From assembly GCA_905178155.1 (NCBI GenBank), contig CAJINV010000013.1, positions 982,344 through 1,046,343 on the forward strand: a stretch of 64,000 nt of DNA. The letters are read 5' to 3'. This DNA comes from Amoebophrya sp. A120. Taxonomy: Eukaryota; Sar; Dinophyceae; Syndiniales; Amoebophryaceae. The position numbers and the translations under genes are program-made. Shown here in pieces: positions 34,301 to 44,508 of this stretch; positions within the stretch are counted from its first letter, which is position 1, and every line of letters begins with the position of its first letter. The notes below the pieces were generated by a model. The model saw only the letters and a list, made by a program, of their open reading frames with translations. It was not told the origin of the DNA and ran no database searches.

Positions 34301-37300
34301 AAACCGCGCCTCGCATTCTTTTCCGACTTTGATCTCTCTCGCGGGTCCGTCTCGGTCTAGAGCCTCGTCCGACGATGCACAACGCGAGTGGTTTCTAGTA
34401 GTTTTTGACGTAGACAGGGAGCTGGTGATGGCCCGCCGGGTTCCTCGCGGTTCGTTGGCGTCCTTAACCCGCCGACCGGAGTCGGCGACTTCCGTTAATT
34501 TCAACCGGGAAATTAAGGGAAGTCGCCGACTCAGGTCGGCGGGTTAAGGACACCTTGAAGAACCCGGCGGGCCGCTAGTTGGCTTCCTACTATCAGGGAG
34601 CCCTGCTTTGCTTTCAGAGGTTCCACTTTGCTCTCTGACTACTGTGCTTTCAGGGTACTTTGCTTTCAGGGTACTTTGCTTTCGTTCGCTTTCAGGGTCC
34701 TTGCTTTCGTTCTCTTTCAGGGTACTGCTTTCAGGGTACGATAGCAAGGGCGGAAGGCCTCCAGACGGAAGCTCAAGCCATTTGCGCTTTTTGTTAGATT
34801 AGGTTCTAGATTACTTCGCTCGGCTTATTGTTGTACTTCTCTTAAATTGAGAACGTTTTACAAAAGGCAGTGGCTTGAAAGATCCAGAAAAATGAGCGTC
34901 CTCGTCCTATCTGACGAACAAGGCTTGCTTTTCTTTTAGAAAGTGGCCCCCTTACCTTTCAGTAAAGATCCAGAAAAATGGAGAACCCCGCCCATTCTAG
35001 ACAGGAACAGATGGGTCCACATCATGCGGGAAGGGCGTTTGTCATGCGAGAAAGCTCGTAACGTTCCAGACCCAGACCTATTTGCAACGCATATGCCCGG
35101 GTCGGTGAGGTGGTCCGTCGCTTTCAGCAGTACATGGAGCAGGAGACTCCGTTGACCCAGCTCCCGGTTGAAAAACAGGACGCCAGCTCCGAAAAGATGC
35201 AGACGGTGAGCTATGTCCGTGCGGTGCCGGTGGACGAGAACATGCTGCCGAAAAAAACCGCCATCGTTTCGAGCGCAGTGTGGGAAAAGAGGTCGCGCAA
35301 CTTGGTGCGAGTTTTGAAGGGGGAGCTCGACGCGGACCCGCGCGTGGCGAAACCGGAAAACCAAAAAGGCCTTTTGCCGGTGGAGCAGCCCGATCGATCT
35401 GAAAAAGGACTTGCGGCGCAAAGAAACGAAGCGGCGGCGACAAAGTTGCCAACTATTGGCATCGTTGTCGATGCCACGTACGACAGTATTATGCATACTC
35501 ATCACTTCTGCTGTTGCGTTTCAATGATGTCGCCCTGGCTTCTAATTTTGGTAGCCTCCCCCTGGAAACCGCCAGGCTAGACTCAGAATGAGTGTCGTGG
35601 TACTTAGCATGCAGCCGCATACAATGAGAATCGAATGAATTCAAAAACCACAGTCAACCGCGACAACTGGAGTTATTCCTGTGCGAGTTTGACCTGCCTG
35701 CACCGGGACGACCGCGGAATTATCAGGAGAACGTCCCAGCGCATCGCCGCGGCCTGGTCAGCGGGGGAAAAAAACGAAATGTGGAAGGACTTATGGGCGC
35801 ACTGCAACAAAATTCTGGGTGGTGTGTTGACCTCTGGCGCGTTTGAAGTTCGGGTGATGTGCGACGAACATCTTTCCATCTCGAAGGCGGTGACGGATTC
35901 GTGGGGGAAGCATTGCGTGATCCTGGACCCGCGCCATGTGAGTGCCACCGCGCAGCGAGTTACGTCCGACCCTATCAAATGCAAAAGCGAGTGGGTCCGG
36001 GAGAACACAACCCGTGGCGTTGCGTTTGGATGTCTAGAACATTGGCGCTGCATGAGCAGCAAAAGGAGTCTCGTTTTTGCTGCACGGGGAGGGCGTTTCC
36101 ATTTGTCGTGCGGAATAGGCATCAAGCATCCCTCAAAACAGCTGTAATGCTAGTGCATGCATCACAGACAATAGGGCTGGCTCATGCAAACCGTGCATGA
36201 CATGGCTCGTCAGAATCTCCCAGACCCAGAGATGTTTGCATTTGATAAAACACGGCGTCCAGCAATTTCTCCAAATATATGTACGGCGTGAAAACATGAG
36301 ACGCGCCCGGCTTGGAAGAACCTCCCGACGGTGAAAGAAGGTTTGCCATGCAGGACCGAGGGCAGGGGGTGGACCGACCCGGGGCAGGGGGTGGGCCCGG
36401 GGCAGGGGATGGGCCCGGGGCAGGGGATGGGCCCGGGGCAGGGTTTGGGCCCAGGGCAGGGGTTTGGCCCAGAACCCAGGGCTGGGGTTGGGCCCAGGGC
36501 AGGGGCTTGGCCCGGGGCCGGGGTTGGGCCCAGGTTGGGCAGGAGTGGGGCCCAGGGCAGGGGTTGGGTCCAGGGTAGGGTCTGGGCCACGGGCAGGGTT
36601 TGGGGGGGCCCAGGGCAGGGGTTGGGCCTAGGGCAGGGGTTGGGCCCAGGGCAGGGGTTGGGCCCAGGGCAGGGGTTGGGCCCAGGGCAGGGGTCGGGCC
36701 AATGGCAGGGGATGGGCCCCGGGCAGGGGATGGGCCCTTAGCAGGGGTTGGGCTCGGGGCAGGGGTTTGGCGGGCCCAGGGCAGGGGCTGGGTCCGGGGC
36801 AGGGGTTTGGCCCAGCGGTTGGGCCCCCCCCCAGGCAGGGCGGGGGGGAGAGTGTGGGATCGCCGCTGGCTCCCAGCGTTGGTTCTTGCAGGCCATCTGC
36901 GATTCGTAGACAGCCTGAGCGGTCGCAAGGGTGCTATGTGTCGTTCGTGAAGTCCAAATCTGTATCTTAGTTAAGACGCAGTATGAGCCAGCGCCACACG
37001 CTCCCGAGTGTTCCCTTCCAAAGCCGGGCCGCTTTGTATTGCATAGCGCCGCCAGTGCCCCAATGAAGCGACCGCCCGTCTTTGGGCCTTCTACGGCGCG
37101 GATAAGATAACCAGCAGCACCAGCGACAAGTGGATTGAGAAGCTGATCACCTGGGAACAAGACGACGCATGGATCGGCTGCGACTTTCACCCAGGCTTGA
37201 CGGTGCCACTGACGAATAGCATCGCAAGCAGCCTGCCGGGTCTGGTTGACGGGTATTGGTCCCAGAACAAAGAGAGAGGCTTCAGAACGCTCAAAGGCGC

Positions 37301-40300
37301 TTGCTGCAACAGTAATTTGAACACTTTGCCGACGACTGAAGCCATGGCGCAGCTGTCGGACGCAAATTTTGCGGTGGACAAGTCTTACAACAGCAAGGAG
37401 CAATTTTATGCTGTGCCTGCGGACGTTTTCGATGTCGAGTTCCAGAAGCAGGGGCAGGCGATTTGGGACGAGTCGAAGGACCTCTACTGTCCGGATGCCG
37501 ACCGTTTCGTGTTGCGCAAGTGCGGAACGGCCCGCCCCGCCCAGACGCAGAAGTGGTTGGAAGCCGCCGGCCGCCTGCTGGAGCCGGGGAAGATGGGGCC
37601 GATGATGGAGGAGGACTGGTGCTCGTTTTGTCTGGTTGCGCGCAGTGAAAGCGTGCGACTTCTTGCAGTTCGCTCCGGCGACATTTCAGTTTTGGTTTTG
37701 CGTTGCGTGCGATAGAAAATGCAAAACAACGCAAAAGAAGAACCACCAATCTCCAATACAGGTACACCGTCGGCGTGCGGTACAAGGGGCCTGCGCCCGA
37801 GTACAAGCCGATGCTCAGTTCTAACGCGTTCTTCGAACTTTTGCAGCACTGCGTCACGTCTTCGGCTTTCGTCGTACACCCCTGCTCGTGTGAGGATGCG
37901 ATGGTGAAGGGTCAGTGCGCGCACTCCATTGCCCGGCTCGGCTGGGAGTTGGTTCTCGACTTTCGCCATACGGCGCCGTCCGATCGATGTCGCACCCCCT
38001 TGCGCGGCTCACAAAGGTGCGCGTGACGCAGCGGGCCCCATGTTGCTTGCGGGGGACCGCAGCACCGCTGCCGCGGCCTCCGCCGCAGAACTGGAACTCT
38101 GAGGCCGCAAAGCCGCCCCCCCCTTCGTTGCAGAGGTAGATTCTTCGGAAACAACCCCTATGGGCTGGGCTTCCTATGTTGCCCCTGCACTGGCCTGCCA
38201 CAGGAATCGCGTAGGGGGGCGCCCTTGCCTCCGCGTCCGCCTGCCTACGCGGACGCGCAGGGCAGCGGGCGCGCCGCCTGAAGCATTGTAGCAAGCCCCG
38301 GCGGACGCCGCGCAGCGGCGGGAGGCAGTCCGCCCCCTGACTTCCGCAAGCAAAAGCGGCCAAAGCAAGGCGGCCAAAGCAAGGCGGCCAAAGCAAGGCG
38401 GCCAAAGCAAGGCGGCCAAAGCAAGGCGGCCAAAGCAAGGCGGCCAAAGCANNNNNNNNNNNNNNNNNNNNNNNNNNNNNNNNNNNNNNNNNNNNNNNNN
38501 NNNNNNNNNNNNNNNNNNNNNNNNNNNNNNNNNNNNNNNNNNNNNNNNNNNNNNNNNNNNNNNNNNNNNNNNNNNNNNNNNNNNNNNNNNNNNNNNNNNN
38601 NNNNNNNNNNNNNNNNNNNNNNNNNNNNNNNNNNNNNNNNNNNNNNNNNNNNNNNNNNNNNNNNNNNNNNNNNNNNNNNNNNNNNNNNNNNNNNNNNNNN
38701 NNNNNNNNNNNNNNNNNNNNNNNNNNNNNNNNNNNNNNNNNNNNNNNNNNNNNNNNNNNNNNNNNNNNNNNNNNNNNNNNNNNNNNNNNNNNNNNNNNNN
38801 NNNNNNNNNNNNNNNNNNNNNNNNNNNNNNNNNNNNNNNNNNNNNNNNNNNNNNNNNNNNNNNNNNNNNNNNNNNNNNNNNNNNNNNNNNNNNNNNNNNN
38901 NNNNNNNNNNNNNNNNNNNNNNNNNNNNNNNNNNNNNNNNNNNNNNNNNNNNNNNNNNNNNNNNNNNNNNNNNNNNNNNNNNNNNNNNNNNNNNNNNNNN
39001 NNNNNNNNNNNNNNNNNNNNNNNNNNNNNNNNNNNNNNNNNNNNNNNNNNNNNNNNNNNNNNNNNNNNNNNNNNNNNNNNNNNNNNNNNNNNNNNNNNNN
39101 NNNNNNNNNNNNNNNNNNNNNNNNNNNNNNNNNNNNNNNNNNNNNNNNNNNNNNNNNNNNNNNNNNNNNNNNNNNNNNNNNNNNNNNNNNNNNNNNNNNN
39201 NNCAAAGCAAAGCGGCAAAAGCAAAGCAAAGCGGCAAAAGCAAAGCAAAGCGGCAAAAGCAAAGCAAAGCGGCAAAAGCAAAGCAAAGCGGCAAAAGCAA
39301 AGCAAGTTCTACCTTTCTGGGGGTGTGTGAGTGTCTTGGCTCTCCCTCTTGTTCGGGGTTCGCCTTTCTCTCGGGAGGCTCGCTGGCGGGCCTGGCCCGC
39401 CCCCCTCCCTGCGAAAACAGCCTGCTGGGTTGGCTGGTTGCAAAAGGGAGAGCGCCGCCCGCGGGGGGCGTCGCCCGCGCCGAATGTGAAGCGCGCCAAG
39501 GGTTGCAGCGTCGGTCGTCGCAAGGCGGTGATAGGTCCGCTGACGTGCTTCAGCCGTAGCTTGGACTACCGAAAACAGGTCACGAGCCGGGGCACGTGTC
39601 TCTCGCCTCGCAGCCGGGGCGCGAGGTCACAGCAGGAGAAAGAAGAGGAGAAGAAGCGCTGTAGCTTCATCGTGTCGGCCAACAAGAAGCTTCGCGACCC
39701 TGCTACGCCCTCGAGTGAAAAAGACAAAATTTTGACCGGGCTCCAGTCCTACAGGTTGCGGTTTGTGATACAGACGCTGGGATGGAATGAGACAAAGAGC
39801 TTTCTGAAACACCTTGACTCGCTCCAAGTAGTGAAGGCCAAGAATTTGCACGCGGATTGGGAGGGGCAAAAGACGAAGGAGATCGCTTTGTTTAAACTGA
39901 AAGCACTGCTTGGGCGCTTTCCGAACGTATATACTTGCCTCCCCTGTTGCCCTTTCTTACTTTGCCTCACGTGATGGATGGAGCATTTTGTCGTAGGTGT
40001 ATTATATATTGTGGCCCGTTTTTAATTTTGCCGTAGGTGCATTACAAACATAGTATCAAATGCAAACGCGCCTGGTGGGTCTGGAGGGTTGCGCCTTGTC
40101 GTGCTAAATGCGAAACATGCGAAAAACCTGTGTTGCCTGGACACCAGCAGCCCTCTTGTTTTGCCAATTTTAAAGGGAATCTCTCATGCAAGATAGGCAT
40201 GGCCAGAGATCTCACATAATTTGTCATGCTGCATACCAGACCTGCACCTCGCGGGTCGGGGTCATGGACAACCTGCATGACAGATCTGGCATCCTTCGTT

Positions 40301-41731
40301 CCAGACCCAGACAGATTTGCATCTTGGTGAACACTCGATATTTGATGACTATTTCCACCGCGGCCGCCCGTGAATAACTTAGCAGGGCCGTGTGCTCTAA
40401 AACCATAAATAGAGATCTTTGATTGAGTTTGAAAACCTTTATCAGGTGCCGGAGAAGGTTCAGGAGGCCGCGCGGGCCGTCCGGCTCGAACCTTTCGGAA
40501 AGATCACGGAGCCCCTCGAGATCATCCAGTGCAGGGCAGTACCAACTGCAAATATGTCTGGGTCTGGAACGAGTGGGATCTGTCATGCTAGTTTCCACCA
40601 GCGCAGATCTGCATTGCAGGAGCGGTCGGAGGTGTTGCGCAGATCCTAGCCTCCCGGAGAGGGCATTTGTCATGCAGGACAAGTATGAGCAAGCCTGCGC
40701 GAGAGTTGTGACGCTAGACCTAGATCAAGAGCCCGCGCCACATGTATTACGGGTCATGCATGACAAACACAAACCTCACTTCTCCCCGCACTTCTGTTTA
40801 GCATGACAAACACAAACCTCCCCAATCTTCCAGACCCAAACATCTTTGCAATGCATAGGCAGAGGCGGCCTCTTCGCCGGGCCAGATGTACGACTTGGAA
40901 TTGCGGCTGGACTCCCTTTCGTTCCGTTGCTCCTGTCCGTACCACGCCGGTTTTTGCAAGCACCTGGTCCGCATGGCCGACGCGTACAACGCTGTTCATT
41001 TTAGATTTCTTTGCTTTTCAAATACCTCTCAAGCTCAGTAAGTCCCTGCTAGAACGTCGCTGGATCTGCATGCCTACTACAATTGTCTTCGGAGAAGTAT
41101 CTTCGCCCCGCGCTCGATTGTCTATCTTCGCAAACTGCCACCTATCAGGTTATATGATTGGGCCGCGCTACAGCCGCACCCCGTGCATATATGAAAGGGC
41201 ACAACCCCCCCTCCCGCTCTCCCTTCTTTGCCGTACAAGATTCCGAGTCGAGCCTTTGCCTGTTAGCATTGTCTGCATGACAGATTGACTCCGGACTTCA
41301 CAGCAGCCCTACAACCTTGTAGGATTTTTTCATGCAGAAGCTGCACCTTTGCCAGCGCTTGCGCTGCTGCTCATGCAACACAAATGAGGGGGAGGGGGGG
41401 TTGTGCACTTTCATAGTATGTGGGGAAGACCCAGGACGCGCTCGACATGTTTTCGCCGGCTGAGAAGATGGTTTTTGATCTGCTCAACTCCACGGACATG
41501 CCCCTCGGGAAAATTTCCGCGGTTGACATTTTGATGGGCAAGGGGACAAAGCTGAAGGACTCAGTCTACCGAGGCCGTGGCATGCAGATCCCGAGCGCCG
41601 AGAAGACGCTGCACGCGGCTGTCGACAACTTGGAGAAGACCGGCGTCTTGAGGAGGATCCCGATCAGAGCCGGACTTCCGCACACAAGGCTAGTCGTTGC
41701 TCGTGGTCTCGGTGGGCGCGGGAAGAAGTAG
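31349..41731 (+). CDS. MULE-type transposase with SWIM zinc fingers
   Basis: Sixteen exons, about 1,347 codons in one continuous frame when eight introners and seven GT-AG introns are removed. Approximate exons: 31349-31695, 31974-32305, 32580-32899, 33053-33326, 33564-33779, 34035-34136, 35099-35485, 35654-35972, 36253-36280, 37047-37624, 37762-38016, 39665-39926, 40446-40539, 40863-41040, 41149-41189, 41421-41731. The catalytic core is MULE-like: GIVVDATYD (first Asp, near 35460) and VMCDEHLSISKAVTDSWG (second Asp, near 35860), followed by DPRHV. A later LTVPLTNSIASSL segment resembles the TNxxAES region of the family but with Ser where Glu is usual. Two SWIM motifs follow: CSCEDAMVKGQCAH (exon at 37762) and CSCPYHAGFCKH (exon at 40863). 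Acts on the TIRs of the surrounding element; whether it is active is unknown. The intron 38017-39664 contains the assembly gap, so a missing exon there cannot be excluded. Confidence 0.82.
31696..31968. mobile_element. Introner, family A
   Basis: TIRs TATCAAATGCAAAC and TTTGCAATGAATG with the GTCCGGGTCTGG core. Perfect duplication CCGCT (31691-31695, 31969-31973). Excision of 278 nt joins RLLPGPL to VNMQQLPAA in the transposase. No GT-AG register exists. Confidence 0.95.
32306..32574. mobile_element. Introner, family A
   Basis: TIRs TATGAGTTGCAAATATGTC and GACATGTTTGCGCTTCATA. Flanking 5-mers GTTCG and TTTTG match at 3 of 5. Excision of 274 nt joins HVAPGMF to GDLDEQYF. Confidence 0.85.
33327..33558. 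mobile_element. Introner, family A
   Basis: TIRs TATCGATTGCAAGC and GTTTGCATGGAATA. Flanking 5-mers CAGGC and CAGAG (3 of 5). Excision of 237 nt joins YLRCR to DPKSNVKV. Confidence 0.87.
33780..34029. mobile_element. Introner, family A
   Basis: TIRs TATCAAATGCAAAAGTG and ATTTTTGCATTTGATA. Flanking 5-mers GGAAA and GGACG (3 of 5). Excision of 255 nt joins AAQHGNP to DELVDKLNS. Confidence 0.88.
34430..34573. repeat. Palindromic MITE-like insertion nested in an introner
   Basis: Arms GGCCCGCCGGGTTC (34430) and GAACCCGGCGGGCC (ending 34573) are perfect inverse copies. Inside them, CCTTAACCCGCCGACC and GTCGGCGACTTCC are repeated inverted with few mismatches, so almost the whole 144 bp folds into one hairpin. 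It lies inside the introner 34137-35093. Confidence 0.85.
34595..34745. repeat. Short tandem repeat, CTTTCAGGGTACTTTG type
   Basis: Irregular direct repeats of GCTTTCAGGGTACTT and its truncated forms within the enlarged introner. No coding potential inferred. Confidence 0.75.
35973..36247. mobile_element. Introner, family A
   Basis: TIRs TATCAAATGCAAAAGCG and GATGTTTGCATTTGATA. Flanking 5-mers GACCC and AAACA no longer match, but removal of 280 nt (element plus 5) still restores the transposase frame (RVTSDP to GVQQFLQIY). Confidence 0.78.
36340..36850. repeat. G-rich minisatellite in a transposase intron
   Basis: Tandem copies of an 18-bp type unit (GGGCCCAGGGCAGGGGTT and variants such as GGGGATGGGCCCGGGGCA) on the plus strand. 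The dense G-runs suggest quadruplex potential. It lies in the intron 36281-37046. Confidence 0.9.
38344..39305. repeat. Minisatellite arms flanking an assembly gap
   Basis: Left arm to 38451: 14-bp unit GCGGCCAAAGCAAG. Right arm from 39203: 19-bp unit CAAAGCAAAGCGGCAAAAG. Between them 38452-39202 is N. The two arms are related but not the same unit, so the gap probably hides a longer, heterogeneous repeat. All of it lies within the transposase intron 38017-39664. Confidence 0.92.
40054..40328. mobile_element. Introner-like family A copy inside a GT-AG intron
   Basis: Left TIR TATCAAATGCAAACGCG, right CAGATTTGCATCTTGGT, with the GGGTCTGG core. No matching 5-bp duplication was found (CATAG and GAACA). 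It sits wholly inside the larger GT-AG intron 39927-40445, so it is not itself the intron. Confidence 0.75.
40540..40857. mobile_element. Introner, family A
   Basis: TIRs TACCAACTGCAAATATGTC and CATCTTTGCAATGCATA. Perfect duplication GGCAG (40535-40539, 40858-40862). Excision of 323 nt joins IIQCRA to EAASSPGQMYD, just ahead of the second SWIM motif. Confidence 0.94.
41190..41415. mobile_element. Introner, family G
   Basis: TIRs TATGAAAGGGCACAACCCCC and GGGGGTTGTGCACTTTCATA. Flanking 5-mers GCATA and GTATG (3 of 5). Excision of 231 nt joins LYDWAALQPHPV to YVGKTQDALDMF at the 3' end of the transposase. Unique TIR family in the window. Confidence 0.8.
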
Positions 41732-42935
41732 TCGCCTTTGGGTCTATGTCTTTCTTCCGGATTTACTAGTCGGCCAGCTACGTTTACACTTTCTTCTCCA
41801 AATCACCGACGCTTTTTGCGCCTCTGTAGATGCTTCCTTTTACTGTTGTGCCCAGTGTTGCGACTTCTTACTACTACAACTCGTTTTGTTGTTGATATGT
41901 TAGCTCTAGATCCTATCTCTCTTCGGACGTCAGCACCTTGCTATACTTTTAGTGACTTCGACACTTTCTACCGTTACGGCATTTTATGACTCTATTACTG
42001 GCGTCTTCACCACATGCTACGGCGCTTTTCTTCTGTTTATTCGCTCCTTTACTCTGACTCTCTCATGTCCAGACATAAAGATGTGCGCGAGCCTCAGTCT
42101 CGAGAACGAAGATGAACCTATCCACCAGATTACGTTTTTGCAATACACATTCGGTCTGTCTAGCTTTCGTGTAAAGCTTCCAGTGCTTTCATCGTTGTAA
42201 TTCTCTTAAAACGCAACCGATTTGAGTGTCTTCAGCATACAGACTGCAGCTCGTGCTTGGATTTCAAGCATAGATGACGCCTGTGAGTAGAACGCACAGA
42301 GATCGACGACTGTGGCCGTCAAGTATAAATGGCGCTCTACTCGGGAGTACAGTGACGGAAGCTAGTAGACGGCGTTGCTCCTAGCCGTATTTGGAGCCAG
42401 TTTCGGTATATTGGAGTCTGGCAGCAAGAGTGCAGCTCGTAGATTCTGAACATTTCTGCTTTGACGGTTAGGAACATGAAGCAAAGCCGAGCGAAGGGCT
42501 TGGAAACGTAAACGATATCGGCGTGCAAGTATGCACTGAGAGGGGCAAAACTCCGCGGGCCCTGAGCTGGCTGTAGCCCTTAGAAGTATTGCAGAGGAAC
42601 ACGAAGCTGCAGGTGCTTAGTTTCGTATGACGATTGCTTAGGGGCTTGTGCGTGCTTGGAGTTTTTTTCCATTCGCGCGCGCCCTTTCAGCAACAAAAGT
42701 AAAAGGGGTCCACAGGAAACACGCCAGACCTCTCGCCATCATCGAGTGTGTCTGCTACCTGTCCCCGACAAATAAAAAAAAAAGAAGTTTACATGTCCGA
42801 AGCAAAACAATACTCAGTAAGGAGGTACGACGCGCAGCGACACATCGTTGAGTCGCGCGCGCGATCGTTGATGCGCAAAGGTTGAGGCGCGTCAGAACGT
42901 TGAGATGCAAACGTTGAGATTCTGGTCTGTTAACC

Positions 42936-42944
42936 TAAAATAAA
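42936..42944. repeat. 9-bp target-site duplication of the MULE, right copy
   Basis: TAAAATAAA, identical to 30513-30521, directly follows the right TIR (ending GTTAACC at 42935). Confidence 0.88.
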
Positions 42945-43145
42945 CCTGTTTCTTCGGGTTCGTACTAGTAGCTGCACTCGATAACATAATGTAGTAAACA
43001 AAGTAAGTAAGTAGACCAGCAAAATCTTCATTCGCTTCGTAAAGGTAAACATTTTGCTACTGACGCGCAGAAAAATCGAAGTTCGCGGTGAAGGATCAGG
43101 TGGACAGTAACATCCTCCCTCCGGTATTCCAGCCCCAAAAGCCGT

Positions 43146-44508
43146 TCATGGAAATGTCTTCTTGGTCATGATTGTGTAAAAGTCCTCTACTGAAATCTCG
43201 CCATTGCCCATACTGTCTGCGTATTACGAGGAAAAGTGCCAGGGTCGCGCAGTGAGATATTCATTTTCGAAGTAGATCTTTCTTCTACCCGCTAGGCATG
43301 CAGCTTTGTGATTTTGAGAGCTTTTGTAGTATTCATTGATATGTTTACTTACCGCATCAAACAAGAACGTTGGAATATCTTCGATACACCAGCGTGAAAA
43401 AGATTCTACAACCGCGACGCTGCTCACTGAGCTTTCCCTGACACTTTTGCAATGCATAGAGCGCGCTCGATCATTTCCCTCAGTTCCTCGTCGGACATCG
43501 TTTCACCTTTGTAGTATAGGTACATTTTCATACATAGTATTTGGCCGTCTCGTCAGAACTCGGTTTTCTTGTTCTGAAAATAAGAATTATCGCTTTGTTT
43601 CTATTTCTATATCGATGCGGAAAATGCAAAGCCAATCAAATACCGAGTTCCTTCGCCACTCTCTTCAGGTTTTTCGAAGTGATGGCTCCCGTCTTATCGT
43701 CGTCGAAAAGCGCGAAAATTTTGGAGATGCCTTCCCGCGTCTCCTTGTCGCCGAGCTTGGCGGTTATTGCGTCCAGAAATTGCTCGAATTCGATCATGCC
43801 AGACATATCTCGGTCCAGGTCCTGGATCATCTGGAATACCTGGGTTTTTGGAGTCAGTTGTATGGAAAATTGCAGCATCAAACCACCTATGAAGTCTAGT
43901 TATCGGCGTCGAAAAGAGAATGCGAGAATGGAATCATGATCATGCTCCTCATCATGCATGTTGTTCATGTTCAGTGGTGGGCAGCATTAGATAGAAAAAC
44001 CGTTGTACCGTTGGATTTTTTGAGTCGAAGCCCAAGCTTTGCATTGCGTGTTTCAGCTCCTTGGGGTCGATGGTGCCGCTACCTTTGAGCAGTTTTATTT
44101 GTTCTTCTTTTTCTCGATCGTCTCTATCACTAAAACTAGATCTAGATTCACGACAAATTATAAGCCTCGCATGAAATGAAGTTGTAATTCAGCGCATGCG
44201 CATCAGAAACAAGTTTGAGTGTCATACCTGTTGTGTCGAACAGGTTGAATGCTTCCCTGATCTCGTCGATTTCATCCTCCGTCAAACCTGGTCTCTCGTA
44301 CCTGGAAAGAAGAAGCAGTCGATTTTTCATATCATGCACCAGCAGCTTCCGCAGCACTACGGGTCGTCGTCGTGTCATGTCATACACAGACTTGCTCACG
44401 CACTTCCTGCACGAAAAAATTGTAGTTCGTGTGCCATGTGAAAATGTCTATATACGTCAGTTTTCTCCTGCCACCGCCTCGGGAGCCAGCGCCTGCTCGT
44501 GACGCCAT
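43146..44508 (-). CDS. CETN: Centrin (EF-hand protein)
   Basis: Minus-strand gene, ATG 44506-44508, stop 43146-43148, about 170 residues, normal for centrin. A short basic N-terminus (MASRAGAG, then [18 protein letters not shown]) leads into four EF-hands: [49 protein letters not shown] and [35 protein letters not shown] and the C-terminal IMTKKTFP are diagnostic of centrin rather than calmodulin. It has six exons; five introns are mostly GT-AG, and the last (43222-43458) is introner-like. Several calcium-binding loops deviate: Thr at position 3 of loop 1, Gln at position 12 of loop 2, Met at position 3 of loop 4. Acts in basal bodies and spindle poles (family knowledge). Confidence 0.94.
43222..43458. 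mobile_element. Introner, family J
   Basis: TIRs TATTACGAGGAAAAGTGCC and ACACTTTTGCAATGCATA. Flanking 5-mers CTGCG and GAGCG (3 of 5). Excision of 242 nt gives [14 protein letters not shown] across the fourth EF-hand of centrin; retaining the downstream copy of the duplication yields the expected Asp at loop position 1. Confidence 0.83.

Larger units (their letters stand above)
34137..35093. mobile_element. Introner, family A, enlarged by nested insertions
   Basis: The ends are family A (TATCAACTGGAAACGTGTC; right TATTTGCAACGCATA), but the element is 957 bp instead of the usual 230-320. Flanking 5-mers AGCCG and TGCCC share GCC. Excision of 962 nt joins ADEIAAREA to RVGEVVRRF. The interior holds a large palindrome (34430-34573) and a CTTTCAGGGTACTTTG tandem repeat (34595-34745). 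Confidence 0.82.
30522..42935 (+). mobile_element. Complete Mutator-like (MULE) DNA transposon
   Basis: The left end starts GGTTAGCAGACCAGAATC (30522) and the right end is its inverse with one mismatch (GGTTAACAGACC..., ending at 42935). Homology continues inward with CTCAAC-containing words for roughly 30-40 bp. Both ends are flanked by the 9-bp duplication TAAAATAAA. The element spans 12,414 bp including 751 N and carries one recognisable gene, a plus-strand MULE/SWIM transposase (31349-41731). Subterminal parts are low complexity: AAGTAGAAGTAG and CTCTCTCTT runs at 30615-30860, a short tandem repeat with ATTGCTCGACTGCGA at 30920-31025. TIRs, duplication length and transposase family agree with each other, which makes this a secure call. 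The intact duplication implies a fairly recent insertion. Confidence 0.9.

Noticed and set aside
37854-39523. Very long minus-strand open frames of 350-480 codons across this region
   Set aside because: They run through the stretch of N and through 14- and 19-bp minisatellite arms; their length is an artefact of the gap and of simple repeats.
30522-42935. The MULE as source of the introner transposase
   Set aside because: The MULE makes a 9-bp duplication and has GGTTA... ends, whereas introners make 5-bp duplications and have TAT...ATA ends.
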